Assembly: GCA_030998225.1 (NCBI GenBank)
Contig: JAPYXD010000695.1
Span: 1,593,001-1,657,000, forward strand
Length of the DNA: 64,000 nucleotides
Direction of reading: 5' to 3'
Source of the DNA: Diplolepis rosae
Taxonomy: Eukaryota; Arthropoda; Insecta; Hymenoptera; Diplolepididae
Part shown: one piece after another, positions 33,609 through 43,950 of the stretch
Layout: each line of letters begins with the position of its first letter
Position numbering within the stretch: position 1 is the stretch's first letter
The notes under the pieces: model-generated
Seen by the model: only the letters and a program-made list of their open reading frames with translations
What the model was told of the DNA's origin: nothing
The model's database searches: none
Translations under genes and position numbers: made by a program

Positions 33609-35316
33609 CGGAAAAAATGCTTCTCAACTATGGGATAATCATCTTATGTGTTCACTTGTAACATCTAAATATTCAGCTTAAGAATCTAAAATATTAAAAT
33701 AAATCAATACTAATATGTAAAAAATTAAATCTGAATATCTACACGGAGAAAAATAGTTGAAGTAATTTTACTCAACTCTGTCGATTAAACTTGGGACATA
33801 AGGACATTTGAACATCTATTAAATCCTAGTCGGGTAGAATCAATTTGATATATATCTAATTCACCCAAAGTAAATAACAATAAGCATTACATAGGGAATA
33901 GTAAGGAGTTGAGTAAAACGTTATCGACGGCCGGGCACCAACATGCGTCAGTGGGTTAACATGAAATGTATAAGTATATCACCGACACTTGAGGTTCTTC
34001 AAACCGTAGTTGGGTAAAATGAGCATCGGGCGTATTATTTGAACTGGCAATGGTATGGTTCTCTCAAATAAAAAAAAATTCTTACCTCGAGCCTGCCAAT
34101 AGTCATCCGGTATATACATAAACAACTTACAAATACATTCACACCATTCAGACGTAGCCAATCATATTTCAAATTACAAATACACTCAAACATATAACCT
34201 TACATATATAAACCTAATAACTACACTTATATATAGTACGATACGCTTTCGTCGAATCACGCACACGCTCGCTTACAATGCTCAGATATAAAATTTGGAA
34301 CTTTCTTATATAGTGACTGCATGAGTTATTCAGAGCTTGTGAGAGTAAGTGCCGTCAATAAAATTTTTTAGCCTTACTCAAGTAAAAATAAATCAATTTT
34401 TTTCAAAAATGATTAATAAAATATTTTTAAAAATTAATATAATTAATCAATTATTATAACTATGATTATTGATATATATAATGTAATTATTAAATTATAT
34501 TTAGTATAAATTTTTATTATAACGACGTATGAAGTTTAGTGAAACTAAATTTTCAAATGAACATTAAAAAATTGCATTATTATTAAGAAGTATCTTGTAT
34601 AAAAACATTTAAAAGAAGGTTCTTTTATTTTCTGTGTTTTATATTTTCAAAATATGGATTTTACATTTGCGAATTCCAAATTATTATTCTGCCTGAGTAA
34701 TTTATGTGATATTTCATATTTTATGTAATACACTTATCGACTTTTTTTTCCTTAAATTTTCATAATATCAATTTAATTTTAAGAATTTAAGTTATTAAAA
34801 ATTAAATTTATTATTGATTATTAATTAAATTAATTAAAAAATTTTATATGTGCCCAAGGCGCAGATTACTTTCATTAGTTCCTGCGTGAATAGATGTAGC
34901 TGTTGGAATAAATCTTGCGATTCACGGTTTACTCAACTCTCGATTGAAGCGTAGAGTAGAATGAACGGAAAGCTCTACTATTTTTGTGATTTAATAAAAG
35001 ATTGGTTTTTTATAGTTATACTACGAGTAATAATATATATATTTAAAAAATTTTAATGCGCGCTTTCATACTTCACCCTACACTTCTGAATTTTACTCAA
35101 CTTTGATTCATTTTCGAACATTTAATATATCACAAATAAATACAGTGATACTAAATAACTTCTAACTTGTCCTTATGTCCCAAATTTGATCGGAAGTTGA
35201 GTAAAATTACTTCAACTATTTTTCTCCGTGTAGGTATTAGAACTGAATATATGAGATGCTTGCCGAATAGTTGAATATCTAGATATTGATCCTGAATATC
35301 GATTTTTCCCAGTGTG
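33609..35316. repeat. ATATC-family copy D3, split by a 1.49 kb element
   Basis: The left part (33609-33741) starts CGGAAAAAATGCTTCTCAAC. The right part (35231-35316) resumes with GGTATTAGAACTGAATATAT and ends near GATTTTTCCC. Joined across the inserted element they follow the order seen in copy D1. Confidence 0.65.
33742..35230. mobile_element. 1,489-bp CACGGAG-ended element E
   Basis: Terminal inverted repeats extend about 75 bp: the left end CACGGAGAAAAATAGTTGAA is mirrored exactly at the right, and CTTGGGACATAAGGACA is mirrored by TGTCCTTATGTCCCAAA. TA lies on both sides (33740-33741, 35231-35232). The insert is in copy D3. No transposase is visible; a minus-strand frame (33979-34161) before a GTAAG-like site has no known domain. 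The middle (33920-34330) is GC-richer than the ends and may be captured foreign sequence. Confidence 0.8.
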
Positions 35317-35324
35317 TCTGGCTC

Positions 35325-35667
35325 ACTTTTTATATAAATAAAATATTTATTTGAAAATTTGTAAAATGTTAATGGGACTCAGAGAAAAATGAATATTCAG
35401 GATGAATATTTAAATATTCAACTATGTCACAAGCATCTTATATATTTAGTTGCTATATCTAAATATTTAGCTGCAATATCTCAGATATTCATATTAATCT
35501 ATTCCAATATTTCATATGGTAAAACTTAATATTTATATATTACAGTTCAATATCTAGATATTAGAACTGAATATATAAGATGCTTGTCACATTGTTGAAT
35601 ATCAATTTTTTTCGTGCATGAAACATTCTTCTTATATATTCAGTTCTAATGTTTAGATATTCAGCTG
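35325..35667 (+). repeat. ATATC-family copy D4, left half of a duplicated block
   Basis: The block from AAATATTTATTTGAAAATTT through the MITE (CTCAGAGAAAAATGAATATT to TTTTTTTCGTGCATG) to TATTCAGCTGT is repeated with modest divergence at 36525-36868. The two copies flank the tRNA-derived cluster. Confidence 0.75.
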
Positions 35668-35763
35668 TCTTTTTCCACAGAAAGATTTTCAAATTCTTTA
35701 AATATTAAAATATTTAATATTTTAAAGAATTTGAAAATCTTTCTGTGGAAAAAATGACGCTTT

Positions 35764-35835
35764 CGACTGCGCTGGGATTCGAGCCCAGGTCTTTCGATTG
35801 CCGGTCGACTGCTCTGACCACTGAGCTACACAGGC
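35764..35835 (-). tRNA. tRNA-like module of the SINE (inverse copy)
   Basis: Same 72-nt fold as at 36264-36335, on the minus strand, with box A and box B intact. Best read as the RNA polymerase III promoter part of a SINE, not a working tRNA. Confidence 0.4.
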
Positions 35836-36263
35836 GTCCGACATCTCTTTCTCCACAGGAAGATCTCCTTATATCGCCTAGTGGCTCAGCCTGGCGGCTG
35901 TAAATGATTTTAAATTAATTAGTTGAGTTTGAAATTTTTGTCACTGCCTACATTATCGGAGGATCACTAGTCGCGTATCAGATAGGATACGTTGTCGACA
36001 GGTGTCCTCGTAGACAATTTCAAACTGTTATATCGCAAATAATGCAAATAAATTTAATATTTTAAAGAATTTGAAAATCTTTCTGTGGAAAAAATGACGC
36101 TTTCGACTGCGCTGGGATTCGAGCCCAGGTCTTTCTCCTCCGATAATGTAGGCAGTGACAAAAATTTCAAACTCAACTAATTAATTTAAAATCATTTACA
36201 GCCGCCAGGCTGAGCCACTAGGCGATATAAGGAGATCTTCCTGTGGAGAAAGAGATGTCGGAC

Positions 36264-36335
36264 GCCTGTGTAGCTCAGTGGTCAGAGCAGTCGACCGGCA
36301 ATCGAAAGACCTGGGCTCGAATCCCAGCGCAGTCG
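36264..36335 (+). tRNA. tRNA-like module of the SINE (Ala-GGC-like)
   Basis: A near-complete cloverleaf. The acceptor pairs GCCTGTG with CGCAGTC (one mismatch at 2:71). The D arm is GCTC/GAGC, the T arm CTGGG-CTCGAAT-CCCAG is perfect, and the anticodon arm is TCGA-CCGGCAA-TCGA with GGC at the anticodon position. The conserved U33 is C and the fifth anticodon-stem pair is missing. Box A is TAGCTCAGTGG and box B GGCTCGAATCC. A T6 run follows at 36345-36350. Repetition with attached tails says SINE; a functional tRNA-Ala is unlikely. Confidence 0.45.
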
Positions 36336-36524
36336 AAAGCGTCATTTTTTCCACAGAAAGATTTTCAAATTCTTTAAAATATTAAGTTTATTTGCATTAT
36401 TTGCGATATAACAGTTTGAAATTGTCTACGAGGACACCTGTCGACAACGTATCCTATCTGATACGCGACTAGTGATCCTCCGATAATGTAGGCAGTGACA
36501 AAAATTTCAAACTCAACTAATTAA

Positions 36525-36868
36525 TTAAAATATTTATTTTTAAATTTTTAAAACTTTAATAGGACTCGGAGAAAAATCGATATTCAAGATGAATATGAAA
36601 ATAATCAACTATATAAGTAGCATCTCATATATTTAATTACAATATCTAAATATTTATCTTCAATATCTCAGATATTCATATTAACCTATTCCAATATTTC
36701 ATATATAGTTAAACTAACTATTTAGATATTACATTTCAATATCTGGATATCAGAACTGAATATATATGAGATGCTTGTCACATAGTTGAATACCCATTTT
36801 TTTTCGTGCATGAAACATCCTTCTTATATATCCAGTTCTAATATTTATATATTCAGCTGTAATACATC
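36525..36868 (+). repeat. ATATC-family copy D5, right half of the duplicated block
   Basis: Second copy of the block described at 35325-35667, with the MITE at about 36565-36806 (CTCGGAGAAAAATCGATATT to TTTTTTTTCGTG). Confidence 0.75.
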
Positions 36869-36870
36869 TA

Positions 36871-37402
36871 CACGGAGAAAAATGGATATCTAGAATATCT
36901 AGATATTGAGGCACAATGTCATTATTTGGCATGTCTAAAATTAATTTAATGTTCTTGTTAGAAATTTAACCTTAACACTAAGGTTAGATTTCATTTTCGG
37001 CTATAAACCACATATAGAGAAAATATATAACTTATATGTTTTACTTACTGCGTCTCACGTTAAATACCCGACCACTTTTACTCCATTAGAAACACTTATT
37101 AGAATTTAAGTAAACTTTAATAAACTTTTAAAATTTATCTTTCCGGAACGCTGCAAGCATGTCAATCTTAGATTCACTTAGATTTCGATGAAAACGAAAA
37201 AGTGATCACATGACCTTTATATATATGTGCGCGCACTTCATGCTTCAATATATAAACCATTGAATCTGAATATCAAATGTTACTTCTCGGAAAAATCTTA
37301 TATACTGAAAAAAAAATTTAATATTGCGTGTCAATATCTAGATATTATGGATGAATATCTCCTATTTGAATATCTACTTTTCAATATCCATTTTTCTCCG
37401 TG
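36871..37402 (+). mobile_element. CACGGAG element M1 (532 bp), internal-deletion form
   Basis: Ends CACGGAGAAAAATGGATATC and, in inverse, CACGGAGAAAAATGGATATT; TA on both sides (36869-36870, 37403-37404). From TTATTTGGCATGTCTAAAAT onward it is nearly identical to 41171-42099. It lacks about 400 bp present there, with the junction at a TCA shared by both breakpoints. The interior includes a TATATATATGTGCGCGCACT segment and a GTGATCAC palindrome. Low divergence from the other copy suggests recent activity. Confidence 0.85.
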
Positions 37403-37404
37403 TA

Positions 37405-37904
37405 TAAAAACTTATCTACATATTATGGCTGAATATATAAAAGGCCTTGATGCACTGTTACTATAATTTTGATAAAAGAAGCTGTTAGTTTGAAATAGAA
37501 TCAAGAATATAGACCGAGTTTATTAAGGATTCGATTGCTTACCAGATCGCCCGGGTAGTTTAATTGTTTTCGGAATAGTTGGTTCCGCGAAGAACCTGGA
37601 TTGGAAAATTAACCGCCAGTCGCCTAACCATACACCAGTTGTGGTCAGGGGGGATTGAGCAAGAAATAAATTACCAAACTGGTATATTCAGCTCAAGAAT
37701 GTCCACCCTTCTTGCTAAGGCCCCCTTCGAGACTACTCAGGAACTATTTCGAGGTAAATCGTCCGCATCTCAATAGAAATGTATCGAGATGCCTTTATTT
37801 CTGAACTCCTTAATAGGTACTTCATCTATTTTCAGTATCAATTGCCAAAAACATAAGATATTCTTGTACTGAAAAAACTAAATTGCTTAGTCAGTGAATT
37901 ATAT
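37405..37904. other. unique DNA with a balanced patch 37530-37790
   Basis: The patch has a 65-codon plus frame and splice-like sites on both strands (for example GATCTG/GTAAGC read on minus at about 37541), but no domain or consistent exon. Not called. Confidence 0.3.
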
Positions 37905-38248
37905 AGGAAAAATAGATATTTAACTATGGGTCAATTATCTTATATATTCAGTTGTATTATCTAGACATTCAAATTCAATATCGGGATTCTAGATATTACA
38001 ACCGAATATATAAAATACTTGTCACGTAGTTAAGTTTCTAGATATTATTCTTGAATATAAGTTATTTCCGATTAGGTCAATGTTAGTTGTAATAATTTAG
38101 TTGTAATATCTAGATATTCAGCTGTGATATCTAAAATATAAAAATATGCAGAAATTAATATCTCAGATATTATACTTGAATATCTAGATATTACAATTGA
38201 ATATATAAGATGGCTGCTCCATAATTGAATATCCATTTTTCTCTGTGT
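37905..38248. repeat. ATATC-family copy D6, compound
   Basis: Begins AGGAAAAATAGATATTTAAC and ends ATATCCATTTTTCTCTGTG. It is longer than D1 and contains two sets of the TCTAGATATT and GATATCTAAAATAT words, suggesting two fused or tandem copies. Confidence 0.65.
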
Positions 38249-38249
38249 T

Positions 38250-39079
38250 ACATCATTATTTAGTTACAATTTTCTAATTGAAAATTTTTCTTCGAAAATA
38301 ATAATTATTTCTTGTTATAGTTTTACGAAATTATAAAGGATGTACTGAGGCAGGTCCCGTGTTTTCGTTTAGACTAATTAATTGAAAAATATTACTTTTT
38401 TTTCATCAGAAATAATAATTGCTTTCGAAATAAAGTTGCGAAAACTTATTATGCGGATTAGTATTACATTGAAATTATTTTATTTGATTATTCATTCTAA
38501 AGAGAAGTCACGGGACCAGAAAGTTTCCATATGTCTTTGGAATTGGTTTTGAATTGAAGTTGGAACGATGGCAAAAAACAACGGAACAGGAAAGACTACT
38601 AGAGGAGCAAGTACTTGAGAATTTTTCAAATTCCAACGAGAGTAGTGCATAATCGCAAAGAAGAATCAACATCGTGTAGTTACAGGATACTTGGGCGTAC
38701 TCCTACAATGGAAATAAGGGCGTGGGTTGAAAAGTCGAGTCGATACCATTTTCGAAGAGAGTTTCTCGCTCCCGTAGATTTCGTTCTCATCCCCTTCTTG
38801 AAACATCGCCCTTGCTCAGCTTTATAGGTTCTCCTTCAGACATCGTGTCTACATTTTAGCTACTTACGTTCCTTCATCAAGCGAAACTCCAAACCACGTT
38901 TTCAAAAGGTTTTACAAGATTTTGAAAACGTTCGAAATGGAAATTACTGATTACTACTCTCTCCGTGATAGTGGGGAATTTGAAATCTGTAGCATTTACA
39001 AAACTGAAATATTAATTTTTTGATATATGATGAAATTTAATAGAATTTGAATCGATTTAGATTCAGAATAAGTCAAATA
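38250..39079. other. unique DNA, balanced at 38510-38900
   Basis: The 70-codon plus frame at 38615-38827 has no recognised domain. No repeats are matched; flanks are AT-rich. Confidence 0.35.
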
Positions 39080-39302
39080 CACGGAGAAACTTTTTGTAGC
39101 AATATATGTTTTATTTCATAATGATAATTCTAAAAAACAATAGGAATTAGAAGAAATCGAGGTGTAATGGTAATTATTCCTAACAAGCTGGCCATTTTTT
39201 GCAATCCAAATATTATAATTTCGAAAAATTATACGAAACTTTAGTATGGGTTATCGTAAAGTTCGGCAGAACCTATAGTAAATAATCATACAGTTTTTTA
39301 CT
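39080..39302 (+). mobile_element. family A copy, right part replaced by B4
   Basis: Starts CACGGAGAAACTTTTTGTAG after TA (39078-39079) and contains GAAATCGAGGTGTAATGGTA and ATTATACGAAACTTTAGTAT shared with family A. It passes directly into a TTAA-foldback copy at about 39303. Confidence 0.65.
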
Positions 39303-39766
39303 ATTGCTTCTTACCAATTTTTAAAAAAATGATTGGATTTTCATAAAGCATGGCTTATTTTCTCTATTTCCAATTATAAAAGTAAAGTTTTCAGCGACTA
39401 AAATCGTTAAAAGAGTTTTTGAAAAAGAAAAAATTTTTATAAATAACTATATCTCTAAGATATTTTACTTATCTTCAAAATTGGAAACAGTAGAGTTATA
39501 GAGAATATTTTCCCCGAGAAAATAAGTCATGATTTATGAAAATGGAATAATTTTTTTTTAAATTGGCAAGAAGCGATAGCAAGAAAAAATTTAATTACAA
39601 AAACATTATTAAAATTCTTTAAAACTATTAGAAATATTATTTTTTTATAAAAATATTGCTTTTTCTTCAAGAAGGCACAAATCATAACATAATTCCAAGT
39701 CTCGAAATTATAGAAAATGTTGTTTCCTATAGAGCTGATTTTTGGTACAACTACTTTAAACAGAAA
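39303..39766. repeat. TTAA foldback element, degraded copy B4
   Basis: The palindromic core TTGCTTCTTACCAATTTTTA is mirrored by AAATTGGCAAGAAGCGATAG. GTAGAGTTATAGAGAATATT corresponds to the core of B2, and the right end GGTACAACTACTTTAA corresponds to the ACTACC-TTAA end. The left arm is truncated at the family A junction. Confidence 0.6.
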
Positions 39767-40019
39767 AAAATAGAAAGACTGTGATTAAAAAGTAATTGAT
39801 AAATAAATAATAATCTAACAAAAATGAAGAAACATAGTTGTTAGATAAAATTGGAAGGTATAATGATCAGAAAAGAATCAAAGTAATTGAAGCAATCTTT
39901 TTAACGACATTAATCTAGTTATTGAAAACCATTGTCATTCTACGTGCACCGCAATCGTCCTTCGCAAGTACTTGCATGGTATGATCTACATGTTCTAAGA
40001 GATACATTACGTGCATATA
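39767..40019. other. unique DNA, nothing recognised
   Basis: 39930-40015 has GTGCACCGCAATCGTCC and CGCAAGTACTTGCATG, a short palindrome. No other features. Confidence 0.4.
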
Positions 40020-40449
40020 CAGGGTGAGGCACATAAAGTGTTACAGAGCTATAGCACTTAAACTATTGATCATATCCAAAAATGTTTCAGACAAAAGTTT
40101 CAGTCTTTGAGAAGGCCGTCATACTCGACCACCCTATTTTTTTATCGGTGGAGGCGCTGAATCTACGTCATGATCAACTCCACTTTTTTAAATGGAACCA
40201 TGTATTTTTTTCGATGACATTATTACCGATTTTAAGGCGAATTCAGCGACCTACAACATAAGGTCATTCTAGTAACGCAAAGTATGAAAATGGTCGAAAA
40301 ATCATTTTCATTTCTTTTCATTTCTTACGATATCCATGATAATACACATCGATAGGGTATTGTTGACATCGGCAGAAAGTAAGCATTTTCTGTTGACATA
40401 TCAGTTAGTCAAGCTTTACCTTTTAATGCAAGTACATCGGAACGCGAAA

Positions 40450-42437
40450 ATGAACAATTTTCAAGAATATTTTGATATATTGATGGTGCTAGGGGAATGC
40501 CGTAAACATTACAGAAGCTCCTAAGATTTGTATGCGGCTTGTTATCCGGATAGGCAATAAAAATCGCACATGGCTTTTAAGCGATTAGCTGACCGTTTCT
40601 GTCGCTTCGGTACAGCGAGAAAAAACACGAGTCAAACGTCGACCATTTGTTAATGAAAATAATGCGGCTGCTATCTTAGCTTTTGCTGCACTAAATCCAC
40701 ATGCGAGCAGTAGGCAAATTGAAAAAAAGAATGGAATTGGTCAGCGGTCTGTATTAAGAATCTTACATCAACACAATTTCCATCCGTATCGTGTGTCATT
40801 ACATCAGAATTTGTACGGCAATGATTTCCTAAAACGCGTCAATTTCTGTAATTGGATTCGTAGAGAAATAAGCACAGATATCTCATTTTTGAGTCATGTG
40901 TTTTTTTCTGATGAAGCTAACTTCAAAAATACGGGAAATGTGAAAAGGCATAATATGCATTATTGGGCAGATGAGAATCCTCGATGGATGAGAACTGTAA
41001 CATTTCAACATCCGTGGTCCGTTAATTGTTGGTGCCGCATTGTCGGCGATCACGTCATTGGTCCATATTCTTTTGAAGGTCGCTTGACTGGGTAAGTTTA
41101 CGCAAACTTTCTGCAAAACATACTGCCTCAATTAATGGAAGACGTGTCCTTGCATGTTCTCATGAACATGCACGGAGAAAAATGGATATTGACCCATAAT
41201 ATCTAGATATTAAGGCACAATGTCAGTGGCATTCAACTATGTGACAAACATTTAAATATTCTACTTCAATGCCTGCAGATATTGAAAAAAAGATATTAAC
41301 CACCAGTATCTCAGATATTGAGCTTGATTATCTCAGATATTAAAAATAAATATACAAGATACTAAACTTCTGAATATCCTCGTTAGTAAACTTGAATGTC
41401 TGAGGTACTAAAGTTGAATATCTCAGATATTTAACATCAATATCAGGTATACTGAAATGGTAAGTTATAGATGTTACAGCTCAATGTCTAAAATATTCAA
41501 AAAATTATTTTAAAGGTTATAAAATAACTACATATTCATTTTTTAGAAAAAAGTCAAATTATATTTTATTATGTACATAAGTATATAGTATAGATTTATA
41601 CATCGCTCTTATTTTCATTATTTGGCATGTCTAAAATTAATTTAATCTTCTTGTTAGAAACTTAACCCTAGCATTAAGGTTAGATTTCATTCTCGGCTAT
41701 AAACCACATATAGAGAAAATATATAACTTATATGTTTTACTTACTGCATCTCACGTTAAATACCCGATCACTTTTATTCTATTAGCAACACTTATTAGAA
41801 TTTAACGAAACTTTAATAAACTTTCAAAATTTATCTTTCCGGAACACTGCAAACATGTCAATCTTAGATTCACTTAGATTTCGATGAAAACGAAAAAGTG
41901 ATCACATGACCTTTATATATATGTGCGCGCACTTCATGCTTCAATATATAAACCATTGAATCTGAATATCAAATGTTACTTCTCGGAAAAATCTTATATA
42001 CTGAAAAAAAAAATTTAATATTGCGTGTCAATATCTAGATATTATGGATGAATATCTCCTATTTGAATATCTACTTTTCAATATCCATTTTTCTCCGTGT
42101 GTGGATGCAACACGACGGTGCACCACCCCATTTTGCTCTATGTTCAAGACAAGTGATGAATGAGATTTTTGACGAAAAGTAGGTAGGACGAGGCGATCCT
42201 GTAGCTTGGCCACCTCGTTCGCCATATCTAACATCACCAGATTACTTTTTATGGGGTCTTGTCAAAGAACACGTAATGTCGGTAGCACCTACCATGCCTG
42301 ATGACATGAAAGAAAGAATACGCCGAGCATGTACCGAAATTACATCACAAATGTTGGCTGAAGTTAGACGGCCATTTCATCAGCGAATTAACAAGTGCTT
42401 ACAAGTTGAGGATCATCACTTCGAGCATCTTTTGTAG
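40450..42437 (+). pseudogene. DDE transposase pseudogene (DUF4817/DDE_3 type)
   Basis: Opens MNNFQEYFDILMVLGECRKH, the helix-turn-helix start typical of this insect transposase group. Stops and a frameshift follow up to about 40640. The catalytic region is open at 40793-41095 with FFSDEANF (first Asp), HNMHYWADENPRWMR and HPWSVNCWCRIVGDHVIGPY. It is cut after LHVLMNM by the element at 41171-42099 and resumes WMQHDGAPPHF (second Asp). SPDYFLWG (third Asp) follows 41 residues later, matching DD41D spacing. A stop lies between them at about 42180, and it ends near DHHFEHLL. Not functional. Confidence 0.9.
41171..42099 (+). mobile_element. CACGGAG element M2 (929 bp) inside the transposase
   Basis: Ends CACGGAGAAAAATGGATATT and its exact inverse. 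The flanking dinucleotide is TG on both sides (41169-41170, 42100-42101); removing the element and one TG restores the reading across MNM and WMQ. The left 400 bp iterate ATATC-type words as in D1. The right 460 bp are the same as M1. A minus-strand frame at 42028-42237 crosses the right boundary and is meaningless. Confidence 0.92.
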
Positions 42438-42506
42438 GTAGACCCAAACCAAGACTAGAGGATCCTTTGAAAGTGATTATTCCGATATGTTTCGATTTTT
42501 CGACTA

Positions 42507-42832
42507 CAGTAAAACCCCGTTTATTGCAACACCTTCCAATCGAATGCCTCTCGTTTATCGCAAATACGGAGAGGCTCCCACTCCTCCACTACTAACCAGA
42601 CCCAGTAGTTGTCGGCGCATGCGCCTCAACGAGTAGTTTCGTGCGCGTCCACTGTTTATCAGAAATTTAAAAGTGAGGGGTATTCCCGCTTATCCTTTAG
42701 AATCACGTGACCTCTTCTTCTGCTGATAGGAGGGGGAAAAAATGGTAGAGTTTATTGCGACAAACGGGAGAGAAAAGTTGCAATAAACGGGAGTTGCGAT
42801 AAATGGGTGTTGCGATAAACGGGGTTTTACTG
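42507..42832. mobile_element. pogo/Tigger-like MITE (326 bp)
   Basis: Ends CAGTAAAACCCCGTTTATTG and, in inverse, CAGTAAAACCCCGTTTATCG; TA on both sides (42505-42506, 42833-42834). CAGT-starting ends with TA duplication are typical of the pogo group. Additional inner words (TTGCAATAAACGGGAG, TTGCGATAAATGGG) repeat the terminal motif. The GC-rich middle (42590-42660) is unlike its surroundings. It is inserted between the transposase stop and the right terminal repeat of the DD41D element. Confidence 0.88.
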
Positions 42833-43107
42833 TATTTTCATACTTTGCGTGACTTGAATGACCTTCTGTTGTAGGTCGCTAAATTCGTCTTAAAATCGGT
42901 AATAATGTCATCGAAAAAAAATACATGGTTCCATTTAAAAAATGGAGTTGACCTTGATGTAGCTTGAGCGCCTCCACAGATAAAAAAATAGTGTGGTCCA
43001 GTATGACGGCCTTCTTGAACACTGAAACCTAGGTCTGAAACATTTTTGGATATGATCAATAGTTTGAGTGCTATCACTCTGTAACACTTTACGTGCCTCA
43101 CCCTGTA

Positions 43108-43950
43108 TGTATGTCGGTCGTGATGGCCGTTGCAACACAGCTCTTAAACCAAGCCCAGCCATTGGGAAGACCCAGGAAAATGCGAAGAGAGATGGACTTT
43201 ACAATAATTGCTGGCAGAGAAAACGAGGGAGGGAGAAAGAATGATTTTAAGAGAAGGGGAAAGAGAGAAGATAGAGAATGTGGAAGGTGGGTGGGAGTCA
43301 AATCGAAGGAGAGAAAAAGAGGACGATGGAAAGTTTGACCGGATGTAGCAAATACAATGCAATGCAAACCACTCTCCACCCCGTTCAACTATCTCGTAAT
43401 CTCCTCGCATTGTAGGATCCATCAATATTGTTTTACACCGCGAATCGCGAGACCAGCTTCTATACTCAGACTATCAACATATTCTCATTTTTTTTTTTAA
43501 TTTAAAAATTCCTCTCAAAATACTCGTAACTATTTACAGTTTATAACAATGTTTTCCAATTTTCAATCTATTTTTTGCACTTAAAATGTTTAAATTAATT
43601 ACAGAATTGTAATGGTAATTAGAAATTAATTTATTTTGCTTGATAATTAATTCTATTTTGGTTGGAGATTCATTCAACGAGGATAATTGTATAAAGTTCA
43701 ATTAAAGTATTTGAGGTTTTTTCTAAGAGTGTAGCATGACCTGAAAATTTGATTTTAATTTAAAATATATTTTAGTGAAAACTAGATCTTAGGTCTATTT
43801 AAATTGCTTTATTTAACTTCATATGACTTTAAGTTGATTTCACGTGAGTTAAAATGCATTCACATGACTTTTAATGATTCCACGCGAGTCTGAACATGAC
43901 TTTTAATGAGTTCAGATGACTCCTTAAGATTTCCATCAATTCGAAAAACT
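43108..43950. other. balanced island with a long purine tract, then AT-rich DNA
   Basis: 43216-43335 is almost all purine on the plus strand (GAGGGAGGGAGAAAGAATG, GAAGGGGAAAGAGAGAAG). The overlapping frames on both strands (43093-43425) are low-complexity translations of it. 43336-43450 is balanced. Nothing is recognised as a gene. Confidence 0.4.

Larger units (their letters stand above)
35668..36524. repeat. rearranged tRNA-derived SINE cluster with internal inversion
   Basis: Block order is a-b-c-a, then inverse b, a, c and a partial b. Block a (35713-35795, 36058-36134, inverse 36303-36380) carries the tRNA 3' half and the CTTTCTGTGGAAAAAATGAC tail. Block b (35796-35965, inverse 36135-36302) carries the tRNA 5' half and a second box-A-like TGGCTCAGCCTGG. 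Block c has ATCAGATAGGATACGTTGTC. Block junctions fall at GGTCTTTC/TCCTCCG. Fragments of the same SINE lie at 22529-22645 and 44785-44866. Confidence 0.8.
40020..43105 (+). mobile_element. Tc1/mariner-superfamily element (DD41D spacing), long inverted repeats
   Basis: Ends CAGGGTGAGGCACATAAAGT and, in inverse, CAGGGTGAGGCACGTAAAGT; TA on both sides (40018-40019, 43106-43107). The terminal repeats run about 270 bp (40020-40303 and 42836-43105), much longer than in typical mariners, with scattered differences. It encodes a decayed transposase (40450-42437) and contains two younger insertions (41171-42099 and 42507-42832). Without these it would be about 1.8 kb. Confidence 0.9.

Noticed and set aside
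36264..36335. Functional tRNA-Ala gene
   Set aside because: U33 is replaced, one anticodon-stem pair is missing, and the module is repeated with SINE tails.
43093..43425. Overlapping plus and minus frames of 75-96 codons
   Set aside because: Translations of a low-complexity purine tract.
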